NCBI RefSeq assembly: GCF_017876405.1
Contig: NZ_JAGINW010000001.1
Location: 12,537,203 to 12,601,202 of the forward strand
Length of the DNA: 64,000 nt
Reading direction: 5' to 3'
Source of the DNA: Kibdelosporangium banguiense
Lineage (GTDB): Bacteria; Actinomycetota; Actinomycetes; Mycobacteriales; Pseudonocardiaceae
Positions 17,896 to 26,185 of this stretch are shown in pieces. The notes below the pieces were generated by a model, which was not told where the DNA came from, made no database searches, and saw only the letters and a program-made list of their open reading frames with translations. Every line of letters starts with the position of its first letter. Within the stretch, counting starts at the first letter, position 1. Made by a program: the position numbers and the translations under genes.

Positions 17896-19356
17896 TCATT
17901 CGAAGCTGTCGAGCAGGTTCGTCTCGTCGCCGATGTTGGCCAGCTCGTCCTTGACCACGCGGTATGCGAGGCCTTGTGAGTATCCCTTGCGGGCGAGCAT
18001 TCCGACCAGACGCCGGATCTTCGCCTGCTGATCAGCGGAGGACATGGAAGGCAGCTTCTTGCGCACAAGTTGACGGGCGCGCTCCTCCTCCGCCTCCTCG
18101 TCAACGGCAGCCACGGCCTCAGCCACCGTGTCGTTGTCCACTCCCCGGCGCCGCAGCTCGATGCTCAACGCCTTACGCCCCATGCCCTGATAGGTGTGCC
18201 TCGACCGAACCCACATCTCGGCAAAAGCCGCATCATCGATGAGCCCGACATCATCCAGCCGCCCCAGAACCTGCTCAGCGACCTCTTCGCTGAGCTCCTT
18301 CTTGAGCAACGCCTTCTTGAGCTCGGACCGAGTCCGTGGCCGCGCGGTCAGCAACGTCAAGCAAATGTCCTTGGCCCGCACAGCCGGATCACGATCATCC
18401 GCAACCGCCCGCTTCGCCTGACGCAGCCCATCCGCAGCCCCGGACTCCGCAGCTTCAGCCCCACGCCGTCCCCGCCGCCCAGACCGCCGCACCCGAGCCT
18501 CAAAAGGATCGTCATCCTCCGGAGAAGAGGGCCGTGACTGCCCGCCAGGCTCCGGCTCGCCCGAGCCCCGCGGCGGAGACTCCCGCAAAGATCCAGTGCG
18601 CTCAGATGGCTGCTGGCGCCTGCCGCGTTTCGGAGCAGCCTGCGACTCAACCTCACCTACCCGAGCCCGCAACTCATCGATCCGAGCCCGCGACTCCCCA
18701 AGCCCGGCCCCGGTCACCCGGGACTCCGCCTCGGAAGCGGCTTCCGGTCGAGCACGCCGCTTGCCCTTGGTCGCCTCGGCCTCCGACTGACTCTCGACCT
18801 TGGCCACCAACCCACGCAACTCAGCGATCCTGGCAGCGGCATCAGTCGCTGCCAGGACTGGGCGATCCATAGTCGGGCTGGCTGCCGCTGTGTGGTGGCG
18901 TGTTTTTCCGGTTGGTGTCCACGGATCAGTCGCTGGATTGGCCGGGAGCGGTTCGCGGTCTTGTCTGTTGCGGGCTGGCTGTGGCGCCAACTCGGCCATC
19001 GACTTGGACAACTCTGTGATCTGTATGGCGGCATCGAACGATTCCGCCCTGTCGGACTCGGCCTGCGCGCTGAGCTCGGTGGGCTTGCGGCCGGATTGAG
19101 GCTGAACCGCAGGCTCTGGGCTGGTTGTGACCAGTGACTCACGCAGTTCGGCGAGCGGGCTGGGCTTTTCCGCATCCCGCCCAGCCTTCGGGGCCACGTC
19201 TGGCTCCGAAGGCTGGGACGCGGGATGCGTTTCCGGCGGGGCCTGGTCGTCTTCCCTGGCCCAAGGGTCGATGGCAGGTTCCGCCGGTGTCCTGGCTCGC
19301 TGGTCCGTCACCCAGCTGGTGAGCCAGGACAGATCGCCAGAGTGGTCGTCTGGCAT
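17896..19356 (-). CDS. recX: RecX with a long repeat-bearing N-terminal extension
   Basis: RecA modulator. The C-terminal ~165 residues (322-486) are a normal RecX: ICLTLLTARPRTRSELKKAL, RLDDVGLIDDAAFAEMWV and KGYSQGLAYRVVKDEL. The remaining ~320 residues are low-complexity and charged, with four related helical units: PLAELRESL (67), IQITELSKSMAEL (111), ARIAELRGLVAKVESQ (175) and ARIDELRARVGEVESQ (224). The ATG is 5 bp after the recA stop, and a shorter GTG/ATG start near the RecX domain is not excluded. Typical RecX is 150-200 aa. Confidence 0.88.
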   Translation of the reverse strand: MPDDHSGDLSWLTSWVTDQRARTPAEPAIDPWAREDDQAPPETHPASQPSEPDVAPKAGRDAEKPSPLAELRESLVTTSPEPAVQPQSGRKPTELSAQAESDRAESFDAAIQITELSKSMAELAPQPARNRQDREPLPANPATDPWTPTGKTRHHTAAASPTMDRPVLAATDAAARIAELRGLVAKVESQSEAEATKGKRRARPEAASEAESRVTGAGLGESRARIDELRARVGEVESQAAPKRGRRQQPSERTGSLRESPPRGSGEPEPGGQSRPSSPEDDDPFEARVRRSGRRGRRGAEAAESGAADGLRQAKRAVADDRDPAVRAKDICLTLLTARPRTRSELKKALLKKELSEEVAEQVLGRLDDVGLIDDAAFAEMWVRSRHTYQGMGRKALSIELRRRGVDNDTVAEAVAAVDEEAEEERARQLVRKKLPSMSSADQQAKIRRLVGMLARKGYSQGLAYRVVKDELANIGDETNLLDSFE

Positions 19357-19361
19357 GGGTG

Positions 19362-20405
19362 TCAGAAGTCGACGGGCGCGGGTGCGCCTTCCTCGGCGTC
19401 AAGCTTTGGGCCGATCCCCATCTTGTCCTGGATGCGCTTCTCGATGTCGTTGGCGATGTCGGGGTTGTCGCGCAGGAACTTGCGCGCGTTCTCCTTGCCC
19501 TGTCCGAGCTGGTCGCCCTCGTAGGTGTACCAGGCGCCGGACTTGCGCAGGATGCCCTGCTCGACGCCCATGTCGATGAGCGAGCCCTCACGGCTGATGC
19601 CGAAACCGTAGAGAATGTCGAACTCGGCCTGCTTGAACGGCGGGGCGACCTTGTTCTTGACGACCTTCACACGGGTGCGGTTGCCGACCGGCTCGCCACC
19701 GTCCTTGAGGGTCTCGATGCGGCGCACGTCCAGCCGGACCGACGCGTAGAACTTCAGCGCCTTGCCACCGGTGGTGGTCTCCGGCGAGCCGAACATCACG
19801 CCGACCTTCTCACGCAGCTGGTTGATGAAGATCGCGGTGGTGCCGGAGTTGCTCAGCGCACCGGTGATCTTGCGCAGCGCCTGGCTCATCAGCCGGGCCT
19901 GCAGACCCACGTGGCTGTCACCCATCTCGCCCTCGATCTCGGCGCGGGGCACAAGGGCCGCCACGGAGTCGATGACCAGGATGTCCAGCGCACCGGACCG
20001 GATCAGCATGTCCGCGATCTCCAGCGCCTGCTCACCGGTGTCCGGCTGGGAGACCAGCAGCGCGTCGGTGTCCACCCCGAGCTTCTTGGCGTACTCGGGG
20101 TCCAGGGCGTGCTCGGCGTCGATGAAGGCGGCGATCCCGCCGGCCCGCTGGGCGTTGGCCACCGCGTGCAGGGCCACGGTCGTCTTACCCGAGGATTCCG
20201 GGCCGTAGATCTCGATGATCCGGCCGCGGGGCAGACCTCCGATGCCGAGCGCGACATCCAGCACGATGGATCCCGTCGGGATCACCTTGATCGGGGCCCG
20301 GGCTTCCTCACCGAGCCTCATCACGGAGCCCTTGCCGTACTGCTTGTCGATCTGGGCAAGGGCCAGTTCGAGCGCCTTGCCCCTGTCGGGTGCTGCTGGT
20401 GCCAT
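19362..20405 (-). CDS. recA: RecA recombinase
   Basis: ATP-dependent strand-exchange protein and LexA coprotease, 347 aa. Walker A GPESSGKT (68-75), Walker [12 protein letters not shown]2 loop region [19 protein letters not shown] and the C-terminal acidic region are intact; there is no intein. ATG 20405 is preceded by GAGGTGG. Transcribed from an SOS-regulated promoter about 110 bp upstream; recX follows in the same operon. Confidence 0.98.
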   Translation of the reverse strand: MAPAAPDRGKALELALAQIDKQYGKGSVMRLGEEARAPIKVIPTGSIVLDVALGIGGLPRGRIIEIYGPESSGKTTVALHAVANAQRAGGIAAFIDAEHALDPEYAKKLGVDTDALLVSQPDTGEQALEIADMLIRSGALDILVIDSVAALVPRAEIEGEMGDSHVGLQARLMSQALRKITGALSNSGTTAIFINQLREKVGVMFGSPETTTGGKALKFYASVRLDVRRIETLKDGGEPVGNRTRVKVVKNKVAPPFKQAEFDILYGFGISREGSLIDMGVEQGILRKSGAWYTYEGDQLGQGKENARKFLRDNPDIANDIEKRIQDKMGIGPKLDAEEGAPAPVDF

Positions 20406-20507
20406 CTGAAGTCCACCTCGTTGGTCTGAGCGGTCTATCTCCTCGAGGGGAGACGCTACGGGTGGGGACCGACAATTTCGGGGGACCGCCGATCCCGGTG
20501 CCGCACG

Positions 20508-20528
20508 ACTATAGCGAACACCTGTTCG
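20508..20528 (-). promoter_or_regulatory. LexA (SOS) box and -10 element of recA
   Basis: The palindrome CGAAC-ACCT-GTTCG (20515-20528) matches the actinobacterial LexA consensus CGAAC-N4-GTTCG. On the minus strand TATAGT (20513-20508) follows one base after it, so LexA would cover the promoter. Confidence 0.9.
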
Positions 20529-20553
20529 ACCCGTTCGAGCGACACGCCGGAGA

Positions 20554-20748
20554 CTACCTCCGCTCGGCCGGGACTCCGAAGTCGTCGCAGACCGCCCGCC
20601 AGACCTCCTTGGGGGAGACCCCGGCGTCCAGTGCCTGGTCAGCCGTGCGGCCGCCCAGCGCGCCCAGGACGTGGTCCCGAGCCAGCATCTCGGCGCGGAC
20701 CGCGCCGAACTCGCCTGCCATCAGATTGCGGAAAACCGTGGTACGCAT
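20554..20748 (-). CDS. DUF3046 protein
   Basis: 64-aa protein ([20 protein letters not shown], then [20 protein letters not shown] and [11 protein letters not shown]) that matches the actinobacterial DUF3046 family, normally found beside recA. Function unknown. It ends 26 bp before the SOS box and has the same direction as recA. Confidence 0.88.
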   Translation of the reverse strand: MRTTVFRNLMAGEFGAVRAEMLARDHVLGALGGRTADQALDAGVSPKEVWRAVCDDFGVPAERR

Positions 20749-20762
20749 CGCTGACTACTCTA

Positions 20763-20876
20763 GTGAGCATGTCGCCTGGGGAGGGACCAGAGGCGTTCGC
20801 GCTGTGGGCACTGGCTGTGGTCAGCACGCTCACCTGGCTGCTCATACTCATCCGCGCCTGGCGCAATCGCCGCTAG
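20763..20876 (+). CDS. Candidate 35-37-aa single-TM protein
   Basis: GTG 20763 or ATG 20769 opens a short frame (MSPGEGPEAFALWALAVVST, then a Leu/Ile stretch and RAWRNRR). It has one predicted TM helix with a basic cytoplasmic end. TACTCT (20756-20761) lies 7 nt before the ATG, the usual spacing for a leaderless actinobacterial transcript. It is divergent from DUF3046. No family recognised. Confidence 0.45.
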   Translation: MSMSPGEGPEAFALWALAVVSTLTWLLILIRAWRNRR

Positions 20877-20904
20877 TCGCCGGTCCACCGGAGGCGCCGA
20901 GCCG

Positions 20905-21282
20905 ATGCGTTTCATGATCATCATCAAGTCCGACGAGGAGTCCGGGCCAGGCCGGGCGCCGACGCAGGACGAGTTCACCGCGATGGCGGAGTTCAACCAG
21001 CAGATGGCCGACGCGGGCATCCTGCTGGGCGCGGAGGGCCTGCTCGACAGCGGCGCAGGGGCACGGGTTCGGCTGGCCGACGGCATCGCCACGATCATCG
21101 ACGGCCCGTTCACCGAGGCCACGGACCTGATCGCGGGTTTCTGGCTGATCGAGGCGGAATCCCTGGAGCACGCGCTGGAGTGGGCCAGCCAGGTGCCCAG
21201 CCCGCCGGACATCGAGACCAACCTCGAGGTACGCCAGGTCGTGGAAGTGGCCGAGGTGTACACCGAGGAACCCGACGAGTAG
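20905..21282 (+). CDS. YCII/DGPF-domain protein
   Basis: 125-aa YciI-related protein. It starts MRFMIIIKSDEESG and carries the DGPF signature in IDGPFTEATDLIAGFWLIEA. Members adopt a ferredoxin-like fold; their biochemical role is mostly unknown and in actinomycetes they often accompany ECF sigma factors, but none is here. Convergent with the Hsp70-like gene. Confidence 0.9.
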   Translation: MRFMIIIKSDEESGPGRAPTQDEFTAMAEFNQQMADAGILLGAEGLLDSGAGARVRLADGIATIIDGPFTEATDLIAGFWLIEAESLEHALEWASQVPSPPDIETNLEVRQVVEVAEVYTEEPDE

Positions 21283-21302
21283 TCACGCCCGCACCGGACC
21301 AG

Positions 21303-23108
21303 TCAACTGCCGGGCTGGACGTTGCGCTCCCAGAAGTCGGCGATCTCGTTGGGCGTGTCGGAATCGCGCAGCCCGCCCTTGCTCAGCACACCGAGAATCG
21401 GCCGTCCGGCCACGAGGAACACCAGCTTTCCGGTGCCCCCGCCGACCGCGGCCTGGTACCTGCCGGACAGCCCGTTGCCCTTCCAGTCGGCCTGGACGAT
21501 GTCGCCGCCGAGCGAACCGATCGCGCCCAGCGCCTGTTTGTCGGCTTCCTCATTGGAGTTCGCCTGCAGATAGGAGACCCGGTAGTCGTCGCGGAGCGTG
21601 CAGGTCGCGGTCAGTCCCGCGTTGGCATCCAGGCCGCTTGTCTCCACGCCGGGTTTGCAGGAGTTGTTGTCCGGCACGCCACCCGCGAGCTGACGCAGGC
21701 ACGCGGTGAACCCTTTGTCGTCCCGTTCCCCCACCGATGCACAGTCCTGCGCGGACGGCAACCCGTTGGACGGCAGGAAGATGACCAAGCCGACCACCGC
21801 GAGCACGACCACCACAGCGGCGGCCACACCGATGAGGATCTTGCGGTTCGGCTTCTTCGGCGGCGGCTGGGCGCTGGGAAAGTTGCTCGGCAACGGCGGC
21901 GCCGGGAAAGGCTGGGGAAATCCGGTGCTGGGCGAGGCGGGCGTGGGCGGACGGTAGGCGGGCCGGACCGGCGCCATGGTCGCGGTCGGCTGGTCCTGCG
22001 ACAACGCGCTCGGCACGTTCTGGGTCCGCATGCTGATGCCCTCGTAGGGCACGTGGTGCGCGCCCAGCGCGACCGCGGTCTCCGGCTGGTCGAGGCTCGT
22101 CGGCACGACCCGCAGTTGCTCGGCGATCAGGGTCGCCACCAGCGGCATCCGGCTCGATCCGCCGACCAGGTAGATGCCCAGCAGCCGGTCCGGGGTCATC
22201 CCGGCCGACCGGATGGTCGCGGCCAGCAGTTCCACGCTGCGCAGCAGGTTCGGCCGGACCAGCGCCTCCAGTTCGGCCCGCGTGACCAGCACGTCGTCGA
22301 ACGGCTCGGGCATCGGCACCTCGGTCTGCGGGTGCCTGGAGAGCGCTTCCTTGGCCGCTTTCACGTCCTCGCGCAGCGAGCGCTGGGCCCGCCGGTCGGC
22401 GGTGGTCTCCGGCCGCAGAAGCCGTTGCCAGCGGCCAGGATCACGGTGCGAGACCTCCCGGCCGACGTGTTCGAGCAACGCCTGGTCCACGTCCAGACCG
22501 CCGAGGTCCGGCAGACCGTCCTCGGCGAGCACGTTGAAGCCGTTCTGCGTCGCGCCGACCACCGCGATGTCGAACGTGCCCGCACCGAGGTCGTAGACCG
22601 CGAGCGCTTTGCCAGGCACCAGGGACTGACCTGGGATGGATGCGAAGTGCGCGGCCGCGGCGACCGGCTCCGGCACGAGGACCAGGTTCGATCCCAGTCC
22701 GGCGAGCCTGGCTGCGGCCATGAGGACGTTGCGGCGCGTCGCACCCCACTGCGCGGGGTGAGTCAGCCGTATCTCGTCTGGCTTCGCGCCGCCCAACTGT
22801 CGTTGCGTCTCTTCGCCTACTCGCGCAAGGACAGCGGCGAGCGCGTCGGTCACGGGGACGACGGTGTCGCCTAGCAGGAGCGTGCCCTCGTCGACCCGAC
22901 GCTTGGGGTTGGGCTCGAAACGTGACGGGTCAAGACGCGCGCGGCGCTCAGCATCCCGACCTACCAACAGGTTCCCGTCCTCGCCCGCGAACACGGCGGA
23001 CGGCATGGTCGCGGAACCGTCGACCTCGATCACGCGCGGCGGACGTCCGTGCGCGGACAGCACAGCCACGGTGTTGGACGTGCCGAGGTCGACTGACAGG
23101 ACACGCAC
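21303..23108 (-). CDS. Membrane-anchored Hsp70-like protein
   Basis: 601 aa. Residues 1-350 are an Hsp70/actin-fold ATPase domain: VDLGTSNTVAVL, THPAQWGATRRNVL, VYDLGAGTFDIAVV and YLVGGSSRMPLV. There is no substrate-binding domain; instead a Pro-rich linker (about 375-420), one TM helix (424-445) and an extracytoplasmic domain of ~150 residues with four Cys follow. Hsp70-NBD fusions of this type occur in actinomycetes and their function is not established. Divergent from the DUF1537 kinase gene. Confidence 0.87.
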   Translation of the reverse strand: MRVLSVDLGTSNTVAVLSAHGRPPRVIEVDGSATMPSAVFAGEDGNLLVGRDAERRARLDPSRFEPNPKRRVDEGTLLLGDTVVPVTDALAAVLARVGEETQRQLGGAKPDEIRLTHPAQWGATRRNVLMAAARLAGLGSNLVLVPEPVAAAAHFASIPGQSLVPGKALAVYDLGAGTFDIAVVGATQNGFNVLAEDGLPDLGGLDVDQALLEHVGREVSHRDPGRWQRLLRPETTADRRAQRSLREDVKAAKEALSRHPQTEVPMPEPFDDVLVTRAELEALVRPNLLRSVELLAATIRSAGMTPDRLLGIYLVGGSSRMPLVATLIAEQLRVVPTSLDQPETAVALGAHHVPYEGISMRTQNVPSALSQDQPTATMAPVRPAYRPPTPASPSTGFPQPFPAPPLPSNFPSAQPPPKKPNRKILIGVAAAVVVVLAVVGLVIFLPSNGLPSAQDCASVGERDDKGFTACLRQLAGGVPDNNSCKPGVETSGLDANAGLTATCTLRDDYRVSYLQANSNEEADKQALGAIGSLGGDIVQADWKGNGLSGRYQAAVGGGTGKLVFLVAGRPILGVLSKGGLRDSDTPNEIADFWERNVQPGS

Positions 23109-23171
23109 TGCTTCCCCCTTCGAACTGGTCGCGCTGATGCTGCCATGCCAGGTCGTAAGGGCGGGTCCGGG

Positions 23172-23217
23172 TTGACTTTCTGCTCAATTCAAGCAGTATC
23201 AATGCTCAGAATGAGCA
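23172..23217 (+). promoter_or_regulatory. Promoter and candidate DeoR operators of the sugar-acid operon
   Basis: TTGACT (23172-23177) and TATCAA (23197-23202) form a possible promoter with a long 19-bp spacer. TGCTCA-GAA-TGAGCA (23203-23217) is a perfect 6-bp inverted repeat spanning the start codon. TGCT-N7-AGCA (23181-23195) is a related site exactly 22 bp upstream, two helical turns. The DeoR protein encoded at the operon end is the likely binder. Confidence 0.65.
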
Positions 23218-24416
23218 ATCGGCGAGTTTTGGTGATCGGCGACGACCTGACCGGGAGTAATGCGACCGGCGCGTTGTTCGCCCGGTTCGGCCTGCACACC
23301 ATGACTGTGCACGGCCGCGCCACCATGCCGGACATCGAGGCGCTCGTGGTCAACCTGGGCAACCGGCACTCCCCCGCGCACATCGCTCGCGACGAGGTGA
23401 AGGCCACAATCGCCGCCGCGGGCGACGTTCCGCTCGTAGTCAAACGTGTGGACACCACGTTGCGCGGCAATGTCGGCGCCGAGACAGACGCAGCGATCGA
23501 GGCGCTGGGCGTCCGGGCGCTTGTCGTGCCGGCCTTCCCCGACGCAGGTCGCGTGACGGTCGGCGGCCTGCACCTGGTCGACGGCGTCCCTGTTGCACAG
23601 ACCGCCGCCGGGCGCGACGCACTCAATCCGGTGAAGTCGTCGCGCGTGGCCACGATCCTCCGCGAAGGAACGTCCCGGTCGATCACCGAGATCCCGCTCG
23701 ACCTGGTGGAGCGTGGTGCCGACGAGGTCGCTGCGGCATTGCGGGGCGACAGCGGGATCGTGGTCTGCGACGCGACCAGAAACGCACACCTTCGGGTGAT
23801 AGCCGAGGCCGCGGCCCAGGTATCGCAGCACTGGCTGTCGGTGGACTCAGGCCCGTTCGGCGTCCGGCTGGCCGCCGCGCTGGGCATCGCGCCTGGTGAC
23901 CAGCCCCGGCCGCCGGTTCTCGCGGTGATCGGCAGTATCACCTCGACCACCGCCGACCAGGTCTACGAAACAGAGCAGACGCTGGGCGCTCGCTATGTGA
24001 CTGTCACCGGCGGCGAACAGCCCGAGGAGATCGCCGCCAAGATCGCCACGCTGCTCAACGAAGGCCGTCAGGTCGTCGGCGTCCGCACAGTAATCTCGCC
24101 GACCGGTTCAATGGACCGCAGGATGGCCGAGAAACTGCCAAAGATCCTGGCCACGGCCACGAGACTGATCCTGGCTCGGCACCGGATCGGCGGCCTGTAC
24201 GCGACCGGCGGCGACATAGCCACGGCGATCACAGTCACACTGGACACCGACGGGTTCGTGATCGACGACGAAGTAGTCCCGTTGGCCGTGACCGGCCGGC
24301 TGTCCGGCGGCCCGTTCAACGGCCTGCCCTTCGCCACCAAGGGTGGCCTGATCGGTGACAAGACCGCGGCGGTCGCCTGCATCGAGCGGCTGACCAGCAC
24401 GAGAGGAAATTCATGA
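23211..24416 (+). CDS. dtnK: DUF1537 four-carbon sugar-acid kinase (probable D-threonate kinase)
   Basis: 401-aa kinase of the DUF1537 (SBD/NBD) family. N-terminal VIGDDLTGSNATGALFARFG has the substrate DDxTG motif; the C-terminal nucleotide domain has LYATGGDIATAI and FATKGGLIGDKT. DUF1537 kinases next to a PdxA2 dehydrogenase and no epimerase or aldolase have been assigned to D-threonate catabolism. ATG 23211 sits inside an inverted repeat. The stop overlaps pdxA2 by ATGA. The exact substrate (threonate versus erythronate type) is inferred. Confidence 0.82.
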   Translation: MSNRRVLVIGDDLTGSNATGALFARFGLHTMTVHGRATMPDIEALVVNLGNRHSPAHIARDEVKATIAAAGDVPLVVKRVDTTLRGNVGAETDAAIEALGVRALVVPAFPDAGRVTVGGLHLVDGVPVAQTAAGRDALNPVKSSRVATILREGTSRSITEIPLDLVERGADEVAAALRGDSGIVVCDATRNAHLRVIAEAAAQVSQHWLSVDSGPFGVRLAAALGIAPGDQPRPPVLAVIGSITSTTADQVYETEQTLGARYVTVTGGEQPEEIAAKIATLLNEGRQVVGVRTVISPTGSMDRRMAEKLPKILATATRLILARHRIGGLYATGGDIATAITVTLDTDGFVIDDEVVPLAVTGRLSGGPFNGLPFATKGGLIGDKTAAVACIERLTSTRGNS

Positions 24417-25432
24417 CCAAGCCCGTGCTCGCAGTGACCCTTGGCGACCCGGCCGGGATCGGCCCGGAGATCACCGCCCGGACCCTCGCCGCGCCGGAGG
24501 CCACCGACACCGCACGGCCACTGGCCGTCGGCGACGCGCCGGTGCTGCAGCGCGCGATCGAGGTATGCGGCCTGGACGCCAAGGTCAACGCGGTCGAGTC
24601 CGTCGCGGACGCGAGGTTCGAGCCGGGCACGATCGACGTGCTGGACCTGGGAATCGCGCCCGGCGACCTGCCCTGGGGCGAGGTGAACGCGACCGCTGGA
24701 AAGGCATCGGTCGCGGCGATCGAGGCGGCCACGAAGGCGGCGTTGCGTGGCGAGGTGGACGCGGTGGTCACGTCGCCGATCAACAAGGAGTCGATCTGGG
24801 CGGCCGGGTCGAAACACCTGGGGCACACCGAAATGCTCGGCGAGCTGACCGGCTCGGACCGGTTCAACACCATGTTCTGGGTCCGTGGCCTGCGGATCTT
24901 CTTCGCCACCAGGCATTTGTCGCTGCGCCAGGCGGTCGAGCAGATCACCAGGCCGAACATCGAGCACGCGATCCGCGAGGCGTACACGGCCTTGCGCGTG
25001 TTCGGCAACAACTCCCCTAAACTCGCCGTCGCGGCGTTGAACCCGCATGGCGGTGAAGGCGGCAAGTTCGGTGACGAGGAAATAGTCGCCATCGCACCCG
25101 CCGTCGAGGCCACGAAGGCCGACGGCCTGGACGTGTACGGCCCGATCCCGGCTGATTCCGTTTTCCACCAAGGACTTGAGGGCCGGTACGACGGCGTCCT
25201 GTCGCTCTACCACGACCAAGGGCACATCGCCTCGAAGACCGTCGACTTCCACGGCACGGTGTCCGTCACCGTGGGCCTGCCGATTCTGCGCACATCCGTC
25301 GACCACGGCACAGCGTTCGACATCGCCGGCACCGGCCGCGCCGAGCACGGGACAATGGTGGCCGCGTTCCGTGCGGCCGTCGACCTCGCGCCGTTCGCCC
25401 CACGACTGCGAGAGGCGTACCCAGGCAAGTGA
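24413..25432 (+). CDS. pdxA2: PdxA2-type 4-phospho-D-threonate dehydrogenase
   Basis: 339-aa member of the PdxA family. Motifs: GDPAGIGPEITART, TSPINKESIWAAGSKHLGHT (metal-binding His), SLYHDQGHIASKTVDF and TSVDHGTAFDIAGTG. In vitamin B6 synthesis PdxA acts on 4-phosphohydroxythreonine; here fusion into one operon with a DUF1537 kinase and a DeoR regulator points to the catabolic PdxA2, which oxidatively decarboxylates 4-phospho-D-threonate to dihydroxyacetone phosphate. Confidence 0.85.
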   Translation: MTKPVLAVTLGDPAGIGPEITARTLAAPEATDTARPLAVGDAPVLQRAIEVCGLDAKVNAVESVADARFEPGTIDVLDLGIAPGDLPWGEVNATAGKASVAAIEAATKAALRGEVDAVVTSPINKESIWAAGSKHLGHTEMLGELTGSDRFNTMFWVRGLRIFFATRHLSLRQAVEQITRPNIEHAIREAYTALRVFGNNSPKLAVAALNPHGGEGGKFGDEEIVAIAPAVEATKADGLDVYGPIPADSVFHQGLEGRYDGVLSLYHDQGHIASKTVDFHGTVSVTVGLPILRTSVDHGTAFDIAGTGRAEHGTMVAAFRAAVDLAPFAPRLREAYPGK

Positions 25433-26106
25433 ATGCTCAAGAACGCCGCGCAAAGCTGCTCGGCGAAGTACGCAGCGGAACTGGTCACATCCAACTCCTG
25501 GCCGACCAGTTCCGCGTGTCGCCGTCCACCATCCGACGCGATCTGACCACGCTGGAACGCGACGGTCACGTGGTGCGGACGTACGGCGGCGCGGTCGAGC
25601 GCAGTGTGCGCGAGAAAGACGCGAGTAATTCGGCGGAGAAGGAGGAGATCGCTCTCGCCGCCGCTGAGCTGGTCGAAGACGGCGAGATCATCGTCCTGGA
25701 CGCCGGGACGACAACCGGCCGCCTGGCCGCACATCTCGCCCACCGCAGGCTGACGGTCGTGACCAACGGTCTCACCGCGATCCTCGCGCTGGCCGAGAGC
25801 ACCACCATCGAGTTGATCATCCTAGGTGGACGGTTGCGGCACCCGAACGAGGCGATCATCGGCGCGACCGTGATCGAGCAGCTGCGGCACATCGGCGCGG
25901 ACCGGGTGTTCCTGGGCACCGACGGACTCAGCCCGGAACGCGGGCTGAGCGCGCCGAGCCTCGATCAGGCGCACCTGAAACACGTGATGCTGCACAGCGC
26001 CGAACATGCATACGTGCTGGCTGATCGCTCCAAACTCGGCCGGGAGCCATATCACTACTGGACCCCGCTCGACCGCCCGCACACCGTGCTGACCAACCGG
26101 CCGTGA
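25429..26106 (+). CDS. DeoR-family regulator of the sugar-acid operon
   Basis: 225-aa repressor. The HTH is LADQFRVSPSTIRRDLTTLE; the C-terminal sugar-phosphate sensor has VLDAGTTTGRLAAHL and VLADRSKLGR. GTG 25429 overlaps the pdxA2 stop (GTGA), so it is the third gene of the operon. The TGCTCA inverted repeats at the operon start are its probable operators, with a phosphorylated intermediate as likely inducer. Confidence 0.9.
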   Translation: MNAQERRAKLLGEVRSGTGHIQLLADQFRVSPSTIRRDLTTLERDGHVVRTYGGAVERSVREKDASNSAEKEEIALAAAELVEDGEIIVLDAGTTTGRLAAHLAHRRLTVVTNGLTAILALAESTTIELIILGGRLRHPNEAIIGATVIEQLRHIGADRVFLGTDGLSPERGLSAPSLDQAHLKHVMLHSAEHAYVLADRSKLGREPYHYWTPLDRPHTVLTNRP

Positions 26107-26185
26107 TCTGATTGAGACAAACCCTGAACCGGTCGCACACGATTGCTCGTATCAGTCTGTGCAGCCGACATACGGGAGTGATCAC

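Noticed and set aside
18336-18872. Plus-strand frame inside the low-complexity part of recX
   Set aside because: Pro/Arg-rich translation without start signals; the recX frame is continuous with a recognised domain.
19362-20405. Possible intein in RecA as in some mycobacteria
   Set aside because: The 347-aa protein is continuous with all RecA motifs and normal length.
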